DNA from: Oceanobacter antarcticus
GTDB lineage: Bacteria; Pseudomonadota; Gammaproteobacteria; Pseudomonadales; Oceanobacteraceae
Reading direction: 5' to 3'
Assembly (NCBI RefSeq): GCF_044962685.1
Contig: NZ_JBBKTX010000016.1
Coordinates: 1 to 64,000, forward strand
Length of the DNA: 64,000 nucleotides
The translations under genes and the position numbers were made by a program. Positions within the stretch are counted from its first letter, which is position 1. Each line of letters opens with the position of its first letter. Below are positions 16,553 to 26,833 of this stretch, piece by piece. A model generated the notes under the pieces. The model searched no databases and had not been told where the DNA came from. It saw only the letters and a program-made list of their open reading frames with translations.

Positions 16553-16575
16553 CGCGCCACAGCAAGTGTGGCGCG
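16553..16575 (-). terminator. Stem-loop after glyA
   Basis: CGCGCCAC and GTGGCGCG pair perfectly around a 7-nt loop, 20 bp past the glyA stop on the minus strand. No U tract follows, so it may be a weak terminator or an mRNA 3-prime stabiliser. Confidence 0.5.
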
Positions 16576-16595
16576 GTGTGACAGGTCGATCGATG

Positions 16596-17858
16596 TTAGC
16601 GGTAAACCGGGAATTGGTCACACAAGGCAATTACCTTGGCTTTCACTTCGGCTTCTATTTGCTCGGAGGTGCCGTTTTCCAGGCTATCCAGGACATCACA
16701 GATCCAGCCCGCCAGTTCCGTGGCTTGCGCTTCACCAAAACCACGGGAAGTGATGGCCGGACTACCGATACGCAGACCCGAGGTGACGAACGGAGAACGT
16801 GGGTCGTTGGGGACGGAGTTCTTGTTGACGGTGATGTTGGCGCGACCGAGTGCGGCGTCGGCGTCTTTGCCGGTGTATTCCTTGCCGATCAGATCCACCA
16901 GGAACAGGTGGTCGTCGGTACCGCCAGAAACGATGTTGATGCCACGTTCAATAAAGGTTTTCGCCATGGCCTGGGCGTTTTTTACCACCTGAGCCTGATA
17001 CGTTTTGTATTCCTCCGACATGGCTTCCTTGAAACACACGGCCTTGGCGGCAATCACATGCATCAGCGGGCCACCCTGGGATTCCGGGAAGACGGCGAAG
17101 TTGAGCTTTTTGTTCAGTTCTTCGTCTTCTTTCGCCAGAATCAGGCCACCACGCGGGCCACGCAGGGTTTTGTGAGTGGTGGTGGTAACGACATCGGCGA
17201 TACCGACAGGCGTCGGGTAGACACCGGCAGCAACCAGGCCGGCAACGTGAGCCATGTCGACAAACAGGTAGGCACCGACGGTATCGGCGATGTCGCGGAA
17301 ACGCTGCCAATCGACGATACGGGAGTAGGCCGAGAAACCGGCGATGATCATCTTCGGCTGGTGTTCTGTTGCCAGGCGTTCAACTTCTTCGTAGTCGATT
17401 TCGCCGGTTTTCGGGTTCAGACCGTACTGTACCGCATTGTAGATGCGACCAGAGAAAGACACCGACGCGCCGTGTGTCAGGTGACCACCGTGGGCCAGGC
17501 TCATGCCCAGTACGGTATCGCCAGGCTTGACCAATGCCATAAATACTGCGGCATTGGCTTGTGAGCCAGAGTGCGGCTGCACGTTGGCGTACGGTGCGCC
17601 AAACAGTTCCTTGGCGCGGTCGATGGCCAGTTGTTCGATCACATCAACGTGTTCACAACCACCGTAGTAACGCTTGCCCGGATAACCTTCAGCGTACTTG
17701 TTGGTCAGCTGGGAACCCTGGGCTTCCATGACACGAGGGCTGGTGTAGTTTTCGGAAGCAATCAGTTCAATGTGATGTTCCTGACGCTGGTCTTCAGCCT
17801 GCATGGCTGACCAGAGATCCGGGTCAAAGTCGGCAATGTTCATGTCGCGGCTAAACAT
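16596..17858 (-). CDS. glyA: Serine hydroxymethyltransferase
   Basis: This 420-residue protein is full length. It has HIELIASENYTSP near the N terminus, the NKYAEGYPGKRYYGGCE substrate region and the PLP-lysine motif TTTTHKTLRGPRGG near residue 229. It converts serine and tetrahydrofolate to glycine and methylene-tetrahydrofolate. GAGGACG before the ATG is a good ribosome site. It is upstream of nrdR and the riboflavin genes on the same strand. Confidence 0.97.
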   Translation of the reverse strand: MFSRDMNIADFDPDLWSAMQAEDQRQEHHIELIASENYTSPRVMEAQGSQLTNKYAEGYPGKRYYGGCEHVDVIEQLAIDRAKELFGAPYANVQPHSGSQANAAVFMALVKPGDTVLGMSLAHGGHLTHGASVSFSGRIYNAVQYGLNPKTGEIDYEEVERLATEHQPKMIIAGFSAYSRIVDWQRFRDIADTVGAYLFVDMAHVAGLVAAGVYPTPVGIADVVTTTTHKTLRGPRGGLILAKEDEELNKKLNFAVFPESQGGPLMHVIAAKAVCFKEAMSEEYKTYQAQVVKNAQAMAKTFIERGINIVSGGTDDHLFLVDLIGKEYTGKDADAALGRANITVNKNSVPNDPRSPFVTSGLRIGSPAITSRGFGEAQATELAGWICDVLDSLENGTSEQIEAEVKAKVIALCDQFPVYR

Positions 17859-17968
17859 CAGGGCGTCCTCGGAGTGTGGGGGGCGTTGCGCATCGGGTTG
17901 TGGCTACGCCGGGCAATTTAAAAGGGCGAGCATTCTACCCTAAATTGTGGCTTGCTGGCACGTGAGTG

Positions 17969-20900
17969 TTATTCACTGTCAGACTGAACGTCTTTCAACT
18001 GTGCTGCGCAACAGGCCTGTTGGGTTTTAATGCGGTTTTCGAGCTCTTCGGCGCTGGCCGGGTACGACAACAGGTAGCCCTGGATTTTTTCACAGCGGGC
18101 CTTGACCAGGAATTCGAGCTGGTCGCAGTTTTCGACGCCTTCTGCAATCACACCGAGGCCGAGGTTGTGAGCCATGGCGATAATTGTGCGGGTAATCTGA
18201 GCGTCATCACGGTTGGTGGGCAGGTTCTGGATAAAACTGCGATCAATCTTGAGCATGTCGACCGGGAATTGTTTCAGGTAGTTGAGCGACGAATAGCCAG
18301 TACCAAAATCATCAATCGAGATGCGTACCCCGAGCGCCCGTAATTCATGTAATACCGACAGGGTGAAGTCGATGTCGTCAATCAATACCGATTCGGTCAG
18401 TTCCAGCTCCAGATGACTGGGTGATATACCGGATTTCAGGATCGCTCGTTTAACCTCATCGACAAAACCCGGATATTTGAACTGGCGCGCTGAGACATTG
18501 ACCGCGATCAAACGCACCGAACTGTTGAGTTCGAGCCAGTGTGCCATCTGCAGACAGGATTGTTCCAGCACCCAGCGCCCCACCGGCACAATCAGCCCGG
18601 TATCTTCCAGAATGGGTACAAACACCTGAGGTAATACTTCGCCCCGTACCGGGTGTTGCCAGCGTAGCAGGGTTTCCACGCCGACGGCCTTGAGCGTCCT
18701 GGAGTCGTATTGTGGCTGGAACAGCAGATGCAGCTCCTGTTTCTGAATCACCTGATGCAGGTCATTTTCCAGTTCCATGCGTTCAACCGCCCGTCGATTC
18801 ATGGCAGCGTCGTAAAATTGCAGGTTATTGCGACCGGCATCCTTGGCGTGGTACATCGCCATGTCGGCATTTTTTAGTAGTTCGATGACACTGTCGCCAT
18901 CGCTCGGGTAGGTGGCGATACCAATGCTGGCACTGAGAAACAGCTGGTGCTTGTCAATGTAATAGGGTTGGTTTATTTCCTTGAGAATGCGTTCTGATAC
19001 CCGTTGGGAAATTGCCACTACATCGTCTGCGGAATCCTTGAAAGCGAGGCTGATGGTGAACTCGTCGCCGCCCATTCGGCACACCATGTCACCACTTTTA
19101 ACACAGTGACGCAGGCGCTCGGCAACTTCGATCAATACCTTGTCGCCCGCCGGGTGACCAAGTGAATCGTTGATCGGCTTGAAGCGGTCGAGATCGATAA
19201 ACAGCAATGACAGGAAACCGTCGGAACTGTCGGTCTTGTGCATCAACAACTCCAGCCGTTCGTGCATCTGGGCGCGGTTGGCAAGGCCGGTCAGCGGGTC
19301 GTAATACGCCAGGCGATGAATGCGTTCTTCGTTGGCTTTGCGTTCAGTGACGTCCGACATGATGATGGTCAGGCTCTGAATTTCGTGCTGCTGGTCGCGA
19401 ATGATGCTGATACCGGTCCAGGAGGTTCGGGTTTCGCCATTCAAACAGCGGTATTTCAACTCCCCCTGCCAATAGTTTTCAATCACCAGTGTTTCGAGAA
19501 TCTCGTGCATGTACTGGTTGTTACGATGCTCCGATGCCACCAGGTGATCCGGGGTTTTACCAATCACTTCATGACTGGAAAACCCCGTGATGTGGGTAAA
19601 GGCCCGGTTGACCTTGACTACCCGAAAGTGGGCATCGGCAACAATAATGGCTTCGTTGGTGTTTTCAAACACATCGGCCGCCAGTAGCAGTTCGCGCTCG
19701 TTCTGACGTTTTTCGGTGACGTCGCGGCAGATGCCGATGATGCCTTGCATCGCACCGTCCTGGCCCCAGATCATACTGGCCTGCAGCTCCAGCAGGCAGC
19801 GTGCGCCACTGCGAGTTTTAGCCTGAATATCTTTTTGTACCAGGACATTGCGGTAGAGTCCGGGGTCGTTGCCGTTATTCTGCAACGCCTGCCGCAGGCT
19901 TTGCTGTAATTCACGGAACAAGCTGCGGATATCCCGGCGGCTGAAAATCGCGCCGATACCGAGGCCAAGCAACTCGTCTGGCGGATAGCCCAGCAGCCGC
20001 TGTACCGACGAGCTGACAAAGTTGAGCTGCATCTGAGCGTCTGTTGCCCAGATGACGTCGGTCATGTTCTCGGCCACCATGCGGTAACGGGCTTCGCTTT
20101 CGGCGACTTGTTGTTGCTTGGTAATCTCGGCGGTTACATCCCGAGCCGTGCCTATATAACGATCCACCTTGCCGTTATCACTGTGCTGGAATGGCGTAAA
20201 CTCGAAGCGAATAACCCGGATGCTGCCATCGTAATGACGGAATTGGGCGCTGGTGACCAGTGGTTGTCCGGGTGGCAGCGTTCTGACGACCGTCATTACC
20301 TGGAGGCAGTGTTTTTGTACCTCGTCGGAGGCATACAGCAGCCAGTCGTGACCATTACGGTTATCGGTTGCCGGATAACCGAGTGTTTGGGAGCCAGTAC
20401 GGTTGCAGTAAACAAGATCGGGTTCCAGCCGATCGTCAAGGTTGGCAACAAAGACGGTATCCGGCATGGCAGCCATCACGGCAGCCCAGAAGGTTTCCTG
20501 TTCTTGCGTCCGCTCTGAGGCACGCTTTTCTTCGGTGATATCAATCAGGGAGATCATCAGTTTGTGGTCGAAGCCGGGACTGAAGTGGGCCGACAGTTCT
20601 CGCTGTTGGCCATCAAAGCGTTTGACGGAGACATTGGTGTGGGTATAGCGGGTCTGTTCGTTGAGGCTGTGACGGATCATCTCGAGAAAGGCTTTGCCGT
20701 CATCAATAAACAGCTCCCGAAACTGCAGTTGCAGTTGTGGCCGACTGGTGGCTCCTGCCAGCACCACGGCCGCCTGGTTGGCATTAACAATCACCAGGCT
20801 GGAGAGCGTGTTGCGGAACTCGGAGACATCCAGTAACCAGTGGGCTACACCCGCTTCTTCGAACAGAGACATATAACGCTGGCGGCTCAGTTCCAGTTCG

Positions 20901-22114
20901 CGACGAGTACGCACCGATATGCTGATGTCTCGCAGTATCCAGACGATGCCATCCAGTTGCCGTTCGCGATACAACGGGTGGTAGCTTTGTTCCAGAATGC
21001 GGGACTCGCCGTTGAGGGTGACCGACAGGGTACGGCCATTATCACGCAGGACTTCCAGCTCGCGGGCGTTGAGGCCGTGGGACCACAATGCTCGCGGGTG
21101 TGGCCAGGCTTCGGCGAGTGTGCGGCCGATGACAATCGCGTGACCATTCTGCTCAAGCAGTAGCCTGGCGCGGTTGTTGATATAATTAATGATGCCGTTG
21201 GCATCGGTCGAAATCAGGGCGTCTTCGATGGATTGCAGCACCAGGTCGGCCCGTTCTTCAGCCTGTTGGCGCTGGCTATCCGCATGCCTGGCGGCCTGCT
21301 CGGCCTTGCGAATAAAACGCCAAAACGCCAGCACAAATGTTATCAGCACCAGGATCAGCAGCAATGGTGCAACCAGACGTCCGGCGAGCTGGCGCTCCAG
21401 ATAACCTGGCACCTGTCGCGCAACAACAGACCACTCAGTGCCAGCGATTGTTTTTTGTGCCAATGGTGCAGCATGGGGGAGGTTGTCTGGACGATTGTTT
21501 AATGTACGGACTAAGGTGCTGCCAGAACGGCTGTCGACCAGGCTGAGGTTAATATCCGGGTTGCTGCTGGACAGGGTATTGGTGCTGAAGCGGCTGATCG
21601 AGTGGCGGCTGGCGACCAGATACTGCTGATTGCTGCGATTGCACCAGGACACCAGATAGAGTTGTCCATTGACTAGTTGCGGTTGTGTTGCCGGCTGACG
21701 TTGCGGATTTTCTGCCAGGGCAAACAGCAGCTCCTGGCTGACTGGCAGACCTGACAACGTGTGTTGATAGATGATGTTTTGAGCCGATGTCACGATGGCG
21801 ATGGCTTCCAGTGACGGTGTTAATCCGGCCAGCTGATCGAGGTTGGCTGTGGCTGAGCGCTGACCGTTTGCGGGAATGTGCTCGCCAAGATGGCACTGCA
21901 ATGGTGTATAGGCCAACAGCAGGGAGCCAAGGGCAGTGGCCCGTTGGCTGGCGATAATACTGGCGCTGGTGAGCAATTTTTCACGATCGGAACAGACATG
22001 TTGATACACATTGAATACGACAATCGTAACCATGATGACAAAAGCGGGGATAAAAAAACGCTGTGGGCCAGCTCCTGATTGCACGGGGTTGCCTGCTTGT
22101 TTGTCATGCTGCAT
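17969..22114 (-). CDS. Membrane multi-PAS GGDEF-EAL protein
   Basis: This large 1381-residue protein has one N-terminal membrane helix (about 20-40), a periplasmic sensor region of about 200 residues without a recognised domain, and a second helix (about 247-267). About five PAS segments follow (290-925). The GGDEF domain starts with YYDPLTGLANR near 938 and keeps an intact GGDEF near 1014. The EAL domain has ETLLRW in place of EALLRW near 1147, the ELTES segment and DDFGTGYSSL near 1268. Both catalytic signatures look usable, so it may make or degrade c-di-GMP depending on signal. It stands alone between glyA and ettA. Confidence 0.92.
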   Translation of the reverse strand: MQHDKQAGNPVQSGAGPQRFFIPAFVIMVTIVVFNVYQHVCSDREKLLTSASIIASQRATALGSLLLAYTPLQCHLGEHIPANGQRSATANLDQLAGLTPSLEAIAIVTSAQNIIYQHTLSGLPVSQELLFALAENPQRQPATQPQLVNGQLYLVSWCNRSNQQYLVASRHSISRFSTNTLSSSNPDINLSLVDSRSGSTLVRTLNNRPDNLPHAAPLAQKTIAGTEWSVVARQVPGYLERQLAGRLVAPLLLILVLITFVLAFWRFIRKAEQAARHADSQRQQAEERADLVLQSIEDALISTDANGIINYINNRARLLLEQNGHAIVIGRTLAEAWPHPRALWSHGLNARELEVLRDNGRTLSVTLNGESRILEQSYHPLYRERQLDGIVWILRDISISVRTRRELELSRQRYMSLFEEAGVAHWLLDVSEFRNTLSSLVIVNANQAAVVLAGATSRPQLQLQFRELFIDDGKAFLEMIRHSLNEQTRYTHTNVSVKRFDGQQRELSAHFSPGFDHKLMISLIDITEEKRASERTQEQETFWAAVMAAMPDTVFVANLDDRLEPDLVYCNRTGSQTLGYPATDNRNGHDWLLYASDEVQKHCLQVMTVVRTLPPGQPLVTSAQFRHYDGSIRVIRFEFTPFQHSDNGKVDRYIGTARDVTAEITKQQQVAESEARYRMVAENMTDVIWATDAQMQLNFVSSSVQRLLGYPPDELLGLGIGAIFSRRDIRSLFRELQQSLRQALQNNGNDPGLYRNVLVQKDIQAKTRSGARCLLELQASMIWGQDGAMQGIIGICRDVTEKRQNERELLLAADVFENTNEAIIVADAHFRVVKVNRAFTHITGFSSHEVIGKTPDHLVASEHRNNQYMHEILETLVIENYWQGELKYRCLNGETRTSWTGISIIRDQQHEIQSLTIIMSDVTERKANEERIHRLAYYDPLTGLANRAQMHERLELLMHKTDSSDGFLSLLFIDLDRFKPINDSLGHPAGDKVLIEVAERLRHCVKSGDMVCRMGGDEFTISLAFKDSADDVVAISQRVSERILKEINQPYYIDKHQLFLSASIGIATYPSDGDSVIELLKNADMAMYHAKDAGRNNLQFYDAAMNRRAVERMELENDLHQVIQKQELHLLFQPQYDSRTLKAVGVETLLRWQHPVRGEVLPQVFVPILEDTGLIVPVGRWVLEQSCLQMAHWLELNSSVRLIAVNVSARQFKYPGFVDEVKRAILKSGISPSHLELELTESVLIDDIDFTLSVLHELRALGVRISIDDFGTGYSSLNYLKQFPVDMLKIDRSFIQNLPTNRDDAQITRTIIAMAHNLGLGVIAEGVENCDQLEFLVKARCEKIQGYLLSYPASAEELENRIKTQQACCAAQLKDVQSDSE

Positions 22115-22294
22115 CGATCTGATTCCTGCTCATTGCCTTACTCTGTGTGCTGAATCTGAACACTGGCTGATTTCGTCCGTGAAAACCAAATCATGCCGGA
22201 ACCGACCGCTAGCAATGGGATAGTGATGTCGTTGATTGCCATTTTCGGCGGATTTGAGTAGTTTGGCGCAGCATTTTTAGTTAAGGGTTTCACC

Positions 22295-23956
22295 ATGGCA
22301 CAGTATGTATTTACGATGAACCGTCTGGGCAAGATTGTACCGCCTAAGCGTCAGATTCTACGCGATATCTCTCTATCTTTTTTCCCCGGTGCCAAAATTG
22401 GTGTACTTGGTCTGAATGGCTCCGGTAAATCAACCCTGCTGAAGATTATGGCAGGCGTTGATCAGGATTTCATCGGCGAAGCTCGTCCTCAGCCCGAACT
22501 GAACATTGGCTATTTACCTCAGGAGCCAGAACTCGATCCAGCCAAAGACGTCAGGGGTAACGTCGAAGACGGCCTCAGCGAACTGATGAATGCCAAGGCT
22601 GAACTGGATGCAGTCTATGCAGCGTATGCCGAGCCGGATGCCGATTTTGATGCACTGGCCAAAAAACAGGGCCAACTCGAAGCCCTGATCGAAACTGTCG
22701 GTGGCCATGATATTGACCGCCAGATGGAAATCGCCGCCGACGCCTTGCGGCTGCCACCCTGGGATGCCGATGTTACCAAGCTGTCGGGTGGTGAGCGTCG
22801 TCGTGTTGCCTTATGCCGATTGTTGATGTCGAAGCCGGACATGCTGCTGCTGGACGAACCGACCAACCACCTGGATGCCGAATCGGTCGGCTGGCTGGAG
22901 AAATTTCTCGAAGAGTATCCCGGCACCGTGGTGGCGATTACCCACGACCGTTACTTCCTCGATAACTGTGCCGAGTGGATTCTGGAACTGGATCGTGGCC
23001 ACGGTATTCCCTACGAGGGCAACTACACCACCTGGCTGGAAGCGAAAGAGAAGCGTCTGGATCAGGAAAAGAAAGAAGAAGATGCTCACGCCAAGGCCAT
23101 TCGGCACGAACTCGAATGGGTGCGTCAGGGAGCCAAGGGCCGTCAGTCGAAGTCGAAGGCGCGTTTGGCCCGGTTCGAAGAGATGAACTCGCGCGAGTTC
23201 CAGACCCGCAACGAAACCAACGAAATTTACATCCCGCCCGGCCCACGTCTGGGTGACAAGGTGATTGAATTCCATAACGTCACCAAGTCTTACGGTGATC
23301 GCGTTCTGATTGATGACCTCAGCTTTACCGTACCGGCTGGCGCCATTGTTGGTATTGTCGGTGGTAACGGCGCGGGTAAATCAACCTTGTTCCGCATGAT
23401 TGCGGGGCAGGAACAACCGGATTCCGGCGCAGTCGTGATGGGTGAAACCGTCAAGCTGGCCTTTGTGGAGCAGCTGCGTGATGAGCTGGACGACAAGAAA
23501 ACGGTATGGGAGGCGATTTCTGACGGCCAGGATATGTTGAGTATCAATGGCAAGGAATATCCAAGCCGCTCTTATATTGGTCGCTTCAACTTCAAGGGTG
23601 GTGACCAGCAGAAGCGTGTTGGCGACTTGTCCGGTGGTGAGCGCGGCCGCTTGCAGCTGGCTTATACCTTAAAGCAAGGGGCTAACGTACTGTTGCTGGA
23701 CGAACCATCCAACGACCTTGACGTGGAAACCTTGCGGGCACTGGAAGAAGCGGTACTGGCCTTTCCGGGCGCGGTCATGGTGGTCTCCCACGATCGCTGG
23801 TTCCTCGACCGTATTGCCACGCACATCATGGCGTACGAAGGCGATTCCAAAGTGAACTTCTTTGAAGGCAACTACACCGAATACGAAGCCGATCGCAAGA
23901 AACACCTGGGTGCCGACGCGGCACCAAAACGTATGAAGTACAAGCGCCTGGCGTAG
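22295..23956 (+). CDS. ettA: Energy-dependent translational throttle protein EttA (ABC-F)
   Basis: This 553-residue ABC-F protein has two ATPase domains: Walker A GLNGSGKST near residue 40 and GGNGAGKST near 357, signature LSGGERRRVALCRLL, and Walker B LLLDEPTNHLD. A charged interdomain linker carries EGNYTTWLEAKEKR. It has no membrane part. EttA binds the ribosomal E site and gates entry into elongation according to ATP level. The length and the MAQYVFTM start match EttA orthologues. A strong terminator follows. Confidence 0.96.
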   Translation: MAQYVFTMNRLGKIVPPKRQILRDISLSFFPGAKIGVLGLNGSGKSTLLKIMAGVDQDFIGEARPQPELNIGYLPQEPELDPAKDVRGNVEDGLSELMNAKAELDAVYAAYAEPDADFDALAKKQGQLEALIETVGGHDIDRQMEIAADALRLPPWDADVTKLSGGERRRVALCRLLMSKPDMLLLDEPTNHLDAESVGWLEKFLEEYPGTVVAITHDRYFLDNCAEWILELDRGHGIPYEGNYTTWLEAKEKRLDQEKKEEDAHAKAIRHELEWVRQGAKGRQSKSKARLARFEEMNSREFQTRNETNEIYIPPGPRLGDKVIEFHNVTKSYGDRVLIDDLSFTVPAGAIVGIVGGNGAGKSTLFRMIAGQEQPDSGAVVMGETVKLAFVEQLRDELDDKKTVWEAISDGQDMLSINGKEYPSRSYIGRFNFKGGDQQKRVGDLSGGERGRLQLAYTLKQGANVLLLDEPSNDLDVETLRALEEAVLAFPGAVMVVSHDRWFLDRIATHIMAYEGDSKVNFFEGNYTEYEADRKKHLGADAAPKRMKYKRLA

Positions 23957-23996
23957 TCATCGCGGGAGTACGGGCATCTTGTCTGCCGGTAAAATC

Positions 23997-24022
23997 AAGC
24001 CGCTCATTTGGGCGGCTTTTTT
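23997..24022 (+). terminator. Intrinsic terminator of ettA
   Basis: AAGCCGC and GCGGCTT form the stem around TCATTTGG and run directly into TTTTTT. It lies about 40 bp after the ettA stop. Confidence 0.85.
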
Positions 24023-24161
24023 ATGAAAATTTGTTATTACTCGACCCCTCGTCATTGCGAACGCGCAGCAGATCCGAATCCAGTAACGCAGAGAGACAGT
24101 TCACCGCTTTTCGAGACACCAAACGGTGGGGCTAATTTGAATGAACATAGAGGAGGCAGCC

Positions 24162-24377
24162 GTGCTGTTTTTCCCAATCCAGCAAGAACTCGACTGCATC
24201 AGTAACGATGGCCGTATCATAGGGCGCATAAAGTATAACGGTGCCACCCGCAACCACGTCTTTCAATTGGACGCTGATATTGTCGAGCTAACCGACGCTG
24301 ATCAGGCGAAGATTGCTGAGCGGCTGGCAGGACTGGACACCGGTGTTTATTTGATCCCGATGCAAGACGATGATTGA
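24162..24377 (+). CDS. Small hypothetical protein
   Basis: This protein of 71 residues starts with GTG, 5 nt after a perfect AGGAGG. An in-frame ATG at 24141 exists but has no ribosome site. It is acidic, ends PMQDDD, and contains NDGRIIGRIKYNG and ELTDADQAKIAERLAG. There is no signal or membrane segment and I recognise no family. The strong ribosome site and sensible composition favour a real gene. Confidence 0.6.
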   Translation: MLFFPIQQELDCISNDGRIIGRIKYNGATRNHVFQLDADIVELTDADQAKIAERLAGLDTGVYLIPMQDDD

Positions 24378-24704
24378 GGTGGGGATGGGGCTTGTAGCCT
24401 CGTAGGGTGGCATGGCGGAGCGCCGCCCGGTATGACACGACTCTTTGCATGCACGTTTAGCCCGACGTGTTTGCTCGTTTTTCCAACCACTGGTAGCGCA
24501 AGTGACGGGTTTCAGAGTTGTGCGCCAGGTAAAAGGTAACAGTGAGGTTGACACGTTCCGCAACCCTCAAACTGGCAAGACATCTCTTCTGCCCTGATAG
24601 CCGCCTATTGGCCTGATTTGCTCATTATTTGACCAGTATTGAGCCAGCCTGCTGATCCTTGGGCCTGGCAGGCTGACTCATCAGTCTCGCGGCAAGGGTG
24701 CCGC
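24378..24704. other. Intergenic region without a gene
   Basis: No supported frame is seen. A hairpin (CAGCCTGC at 24645-24652 with GCAGGCTG at 24668-24675) lies just past the 3-prime end of the phytase gene, with no U tract on either strand. The rest shows nothing I can assign. Confidence 0.5.
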
Positions 24705-26699
24705 TTACTGTAAGTCAAACAGGGTCTTGATCTCACGCCAGTCGATGTATTTGAAATTCTGATTTTGTTCCGGCATCAGATTGCGGCCATCCTGCACAAC
24801 CAGCATTCCCAACGGGTATCGATCGCCCAGAAAGGCGGAACTGATGGCCAGCCCATCGGTTTCAGACGCGCCGTCAATCCCTTTGGCAGCGTTGAGGCCA
24901 ACACGGAAACGACCGATATACTGGTACGGCGGAGTGGCGTTGAACAGTACGTAGCTGTCGTTGCCCTGACTGGATACCAGCAAATAGTTGGCCGTGGCGG
25001 TCTGATAAATATCCATGCCTTCGATATCGGCGTGCAGCCATTCACCAACGCTGGCGATTTCCAACATTCCGGTCGTGGCATCTGGCTCCGCTGGCAGCGT
25101 CCAGACGGCGCGGTTTTCTTCACCTACAAACAGTCGCTGGGCGCGATCATCAGCGGCGCAGCCTTCTGGCTGACTGGCGACGGCAAATTCCCGCACCAAC
25201 TGGCCTTGCCAGCCAGTCGCGCTATCCAGAATCTGGTACTGCTGATAACGTCCATCCTGATCGTTGATAAAGACAAATACTTGGCGGGCACGGTTTTGAT
25301 ACATACAAAGACCGTAGACGTCGTCCAAAGTGGTGACGATTTCTCCTGCGCTGCTGACCACACCGGTTTGCGGCTGGATGCGGAACAGGGCAATGGAGTG
25401 GCGATCGCGCTGGCTGGCGGCGGCGATGTCCATTGGCTGGTTACGATAGTGGAACCCCTGACGCAGATCGACGTTGTTGACCCGATCCACCAGTAATTCC
25501 TGCAACTCTGTGCCATCAAGGTCGTAGACGTATAACCCCTGCTTTTTGTTGGTGCCCAGAACACGGCTGGCATCTGGCTGGTTCGGGTTTACCCAGATCG
25601 CTGGATCATCGGCGGCGTCACCGGCTTTTTTGACCGGCTGAGTCTCGCCATTGGCAACCACGGTCGTAATCACATCGGTTACTTCAACGGCAGGCAGCGA
25701 GGGCAAATCCAGCATGATCAGGCTGCCGCTGTGTTTATCCAGCGCTCCTGCCCGGGTATCTTGCGGCAAGGTCAGCAGAGTATCGATGGCGATGGTCTCG
25801 GCCAGCAGGGTGTGGCCAAGATAACGACCGTTATCCTGTTGATACTGGTACAGGCGATGTCCTTCACTTTCGGCCAGCCACAGGCTGCCCTGGCTCAGGG
25901 TGATGGCTCCGGCTTGCCCCTGAATATGGCCAAACGGGTGAGTCAGATCGATCATCTCGCGGGCGGCATCACTTTCTGCCCGTGCGTTCATGCGCCATAC
26001 ACCGACACTTTCTTCGCTGATATAGAGTGTATCGCGCTGGTCATCGGCAACACAGTATTGGGCACCGGGTGCGATGGCGAACTGACGCAGCAGGGTGGTG
26101 TTCAGTGGAGTCGTGTGCGGCTGTGAAGCTGAACCGTTTGCAGTTGGGGTTAGCACCAGCTGTCGAGCCATGGCGTCTTCGCCGAGCAAAAACAGTTGCA
26201 GGTTAGCAGACTGGCTATTGCTAAGCGGGGCGTACAAGCACAGCCCTTCCAGTGGCTGTTGCAAGGGAGCGCTGACGGCGTCTTGCTGCAGGGTATAACC
26301 GCTCTTCGTGTCTGTGCTGGCTACCAGCGTCAGCAGATGTAACTGGTTCTGTTGGTCGAGGCTGACAATCTTGATGACTGTTTGGCCGTTTGCTGTCATT
26401 TCGCGGGCATCGAGCAGTTCGCCACGCCAGCTGGCCTGCCAGTCGGGTTGGCCGGTCTGGGTGTCGGTCAGTTGCGCCGGGCTGTCTGGCCCGATGCTGA
26501 AAGAGCGCTGACCCGGCAACACCAGCAGGTGTTCCCCTGTGGTCAGTGTCTTGGTCATCGTCATGGCCTGCGTAGCCTGAGCCTGGGTCGTTGAGGCCGT
26601 CGAGCTGGCGCTCAGACCCGAACAGGCGGACAGGGTCGTGAGCGTCAGGCCAATCATGGCCATGCTCAGTAATGTGATGGTGTGTCGTTGTACTGTCAT
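24705..26699 (-). CDS. Beta-propeller 3-phytase lipoprotein
   Basis: This protein of about 664 residues has a lipoprotein signal (lipobox LSAC). The C-terminal half (about 330-660) is a recognisable beta-propeller phytase, with DPAIWVNPNQP, GTNKKQGLYVYDLDG, QPEGCAADD and ETDGLAI carrying calcium- and phosphate-binding acids. The N-terminal half is a second, diverged propeller, giving the dual-domain architecture. Such enzymes strip phosphate from myo-inositol hexakisphosphate with calcium. I chose ATG 26699 at the signal peptide; a longer frame to 26771 adds no signal. It is downstream of and collinear with the TonB receptor, so the two probably work together at the outer membrane. Confidence 0.88.
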   Translation of the reverse strand: MTVQRHTITLLSMAMIGLTLTTLSACSGLSASSTASTTQAQATQAMTMTKTLTTGEHLLVLPGQRSFSIGPDSPAQLTDTQTGQPDWQASWRGELLDAREMTANGQTVIKIVSLDQQNQLHLLTLVASTDTKSGYTLQQDAVSAPLQQPLEGLCLYAPLSNSQSANLQLFLLGEDAMARQLVLTPTANGSASQPHTTPLNTTLLRQFAIAPGAQYCVADDQRDTLYISEESVGVWRMNARAESDAAREMIDLTHPFGHIQGQAGAITLSQGSLWLAESEGHRLYQYQQDNGRYLGHTLLAETIAIDTLLTLPQDTRAGALDKHSGSLIMLDLPSLPAVEVTDVITTVVANGETQPVKKAGDAADDPAIWVNPNQPDASRVLGTNKKQGLYVYDLDGTELQELLVDRVNNVDLRQGFHYRNQPMDIAAASQRDRHSIALFRIQPQTGVVSSAGEIVTTLDDVYGLCMYQNRARQVFVFINDQDGRYQQYQILDSATGWQGQLVREFAVASQPEGCAADDRAQRLFVGEENRAVWTLPAEPDATTGMLEIASVGEWLHADIEGMDIYQTATANYLLVSSQGNDSYVLFNATPPYQYIGRFRVGLNAAKGIDGASETDGLAISSAFLGDRYPLGMLVVQDGRNLMPEQNQNFKYIDWREIKTLFDLQ

Positions 26700-26833
26700 A
26701 ACAATTCTCTGTAGCAGTGGGGCATAACCCAATGGGTGCCAGCGCGGGTATCCAGACGCAACAATCCCCACAATCCCGGCGAAACGTCACCAGGGTTGTG
26801 GGCGGCACCGGCAGTGCCGGTGCAGAGCTGGCG

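Noticed and set aside
24047..24110. Dispersed repeat beginning CGTCATTGCGAACGCG
   Set aside because: It resembles a common bacterial intergenic motif, but only one short copy is visible here, so I cannot support it as a repeat.
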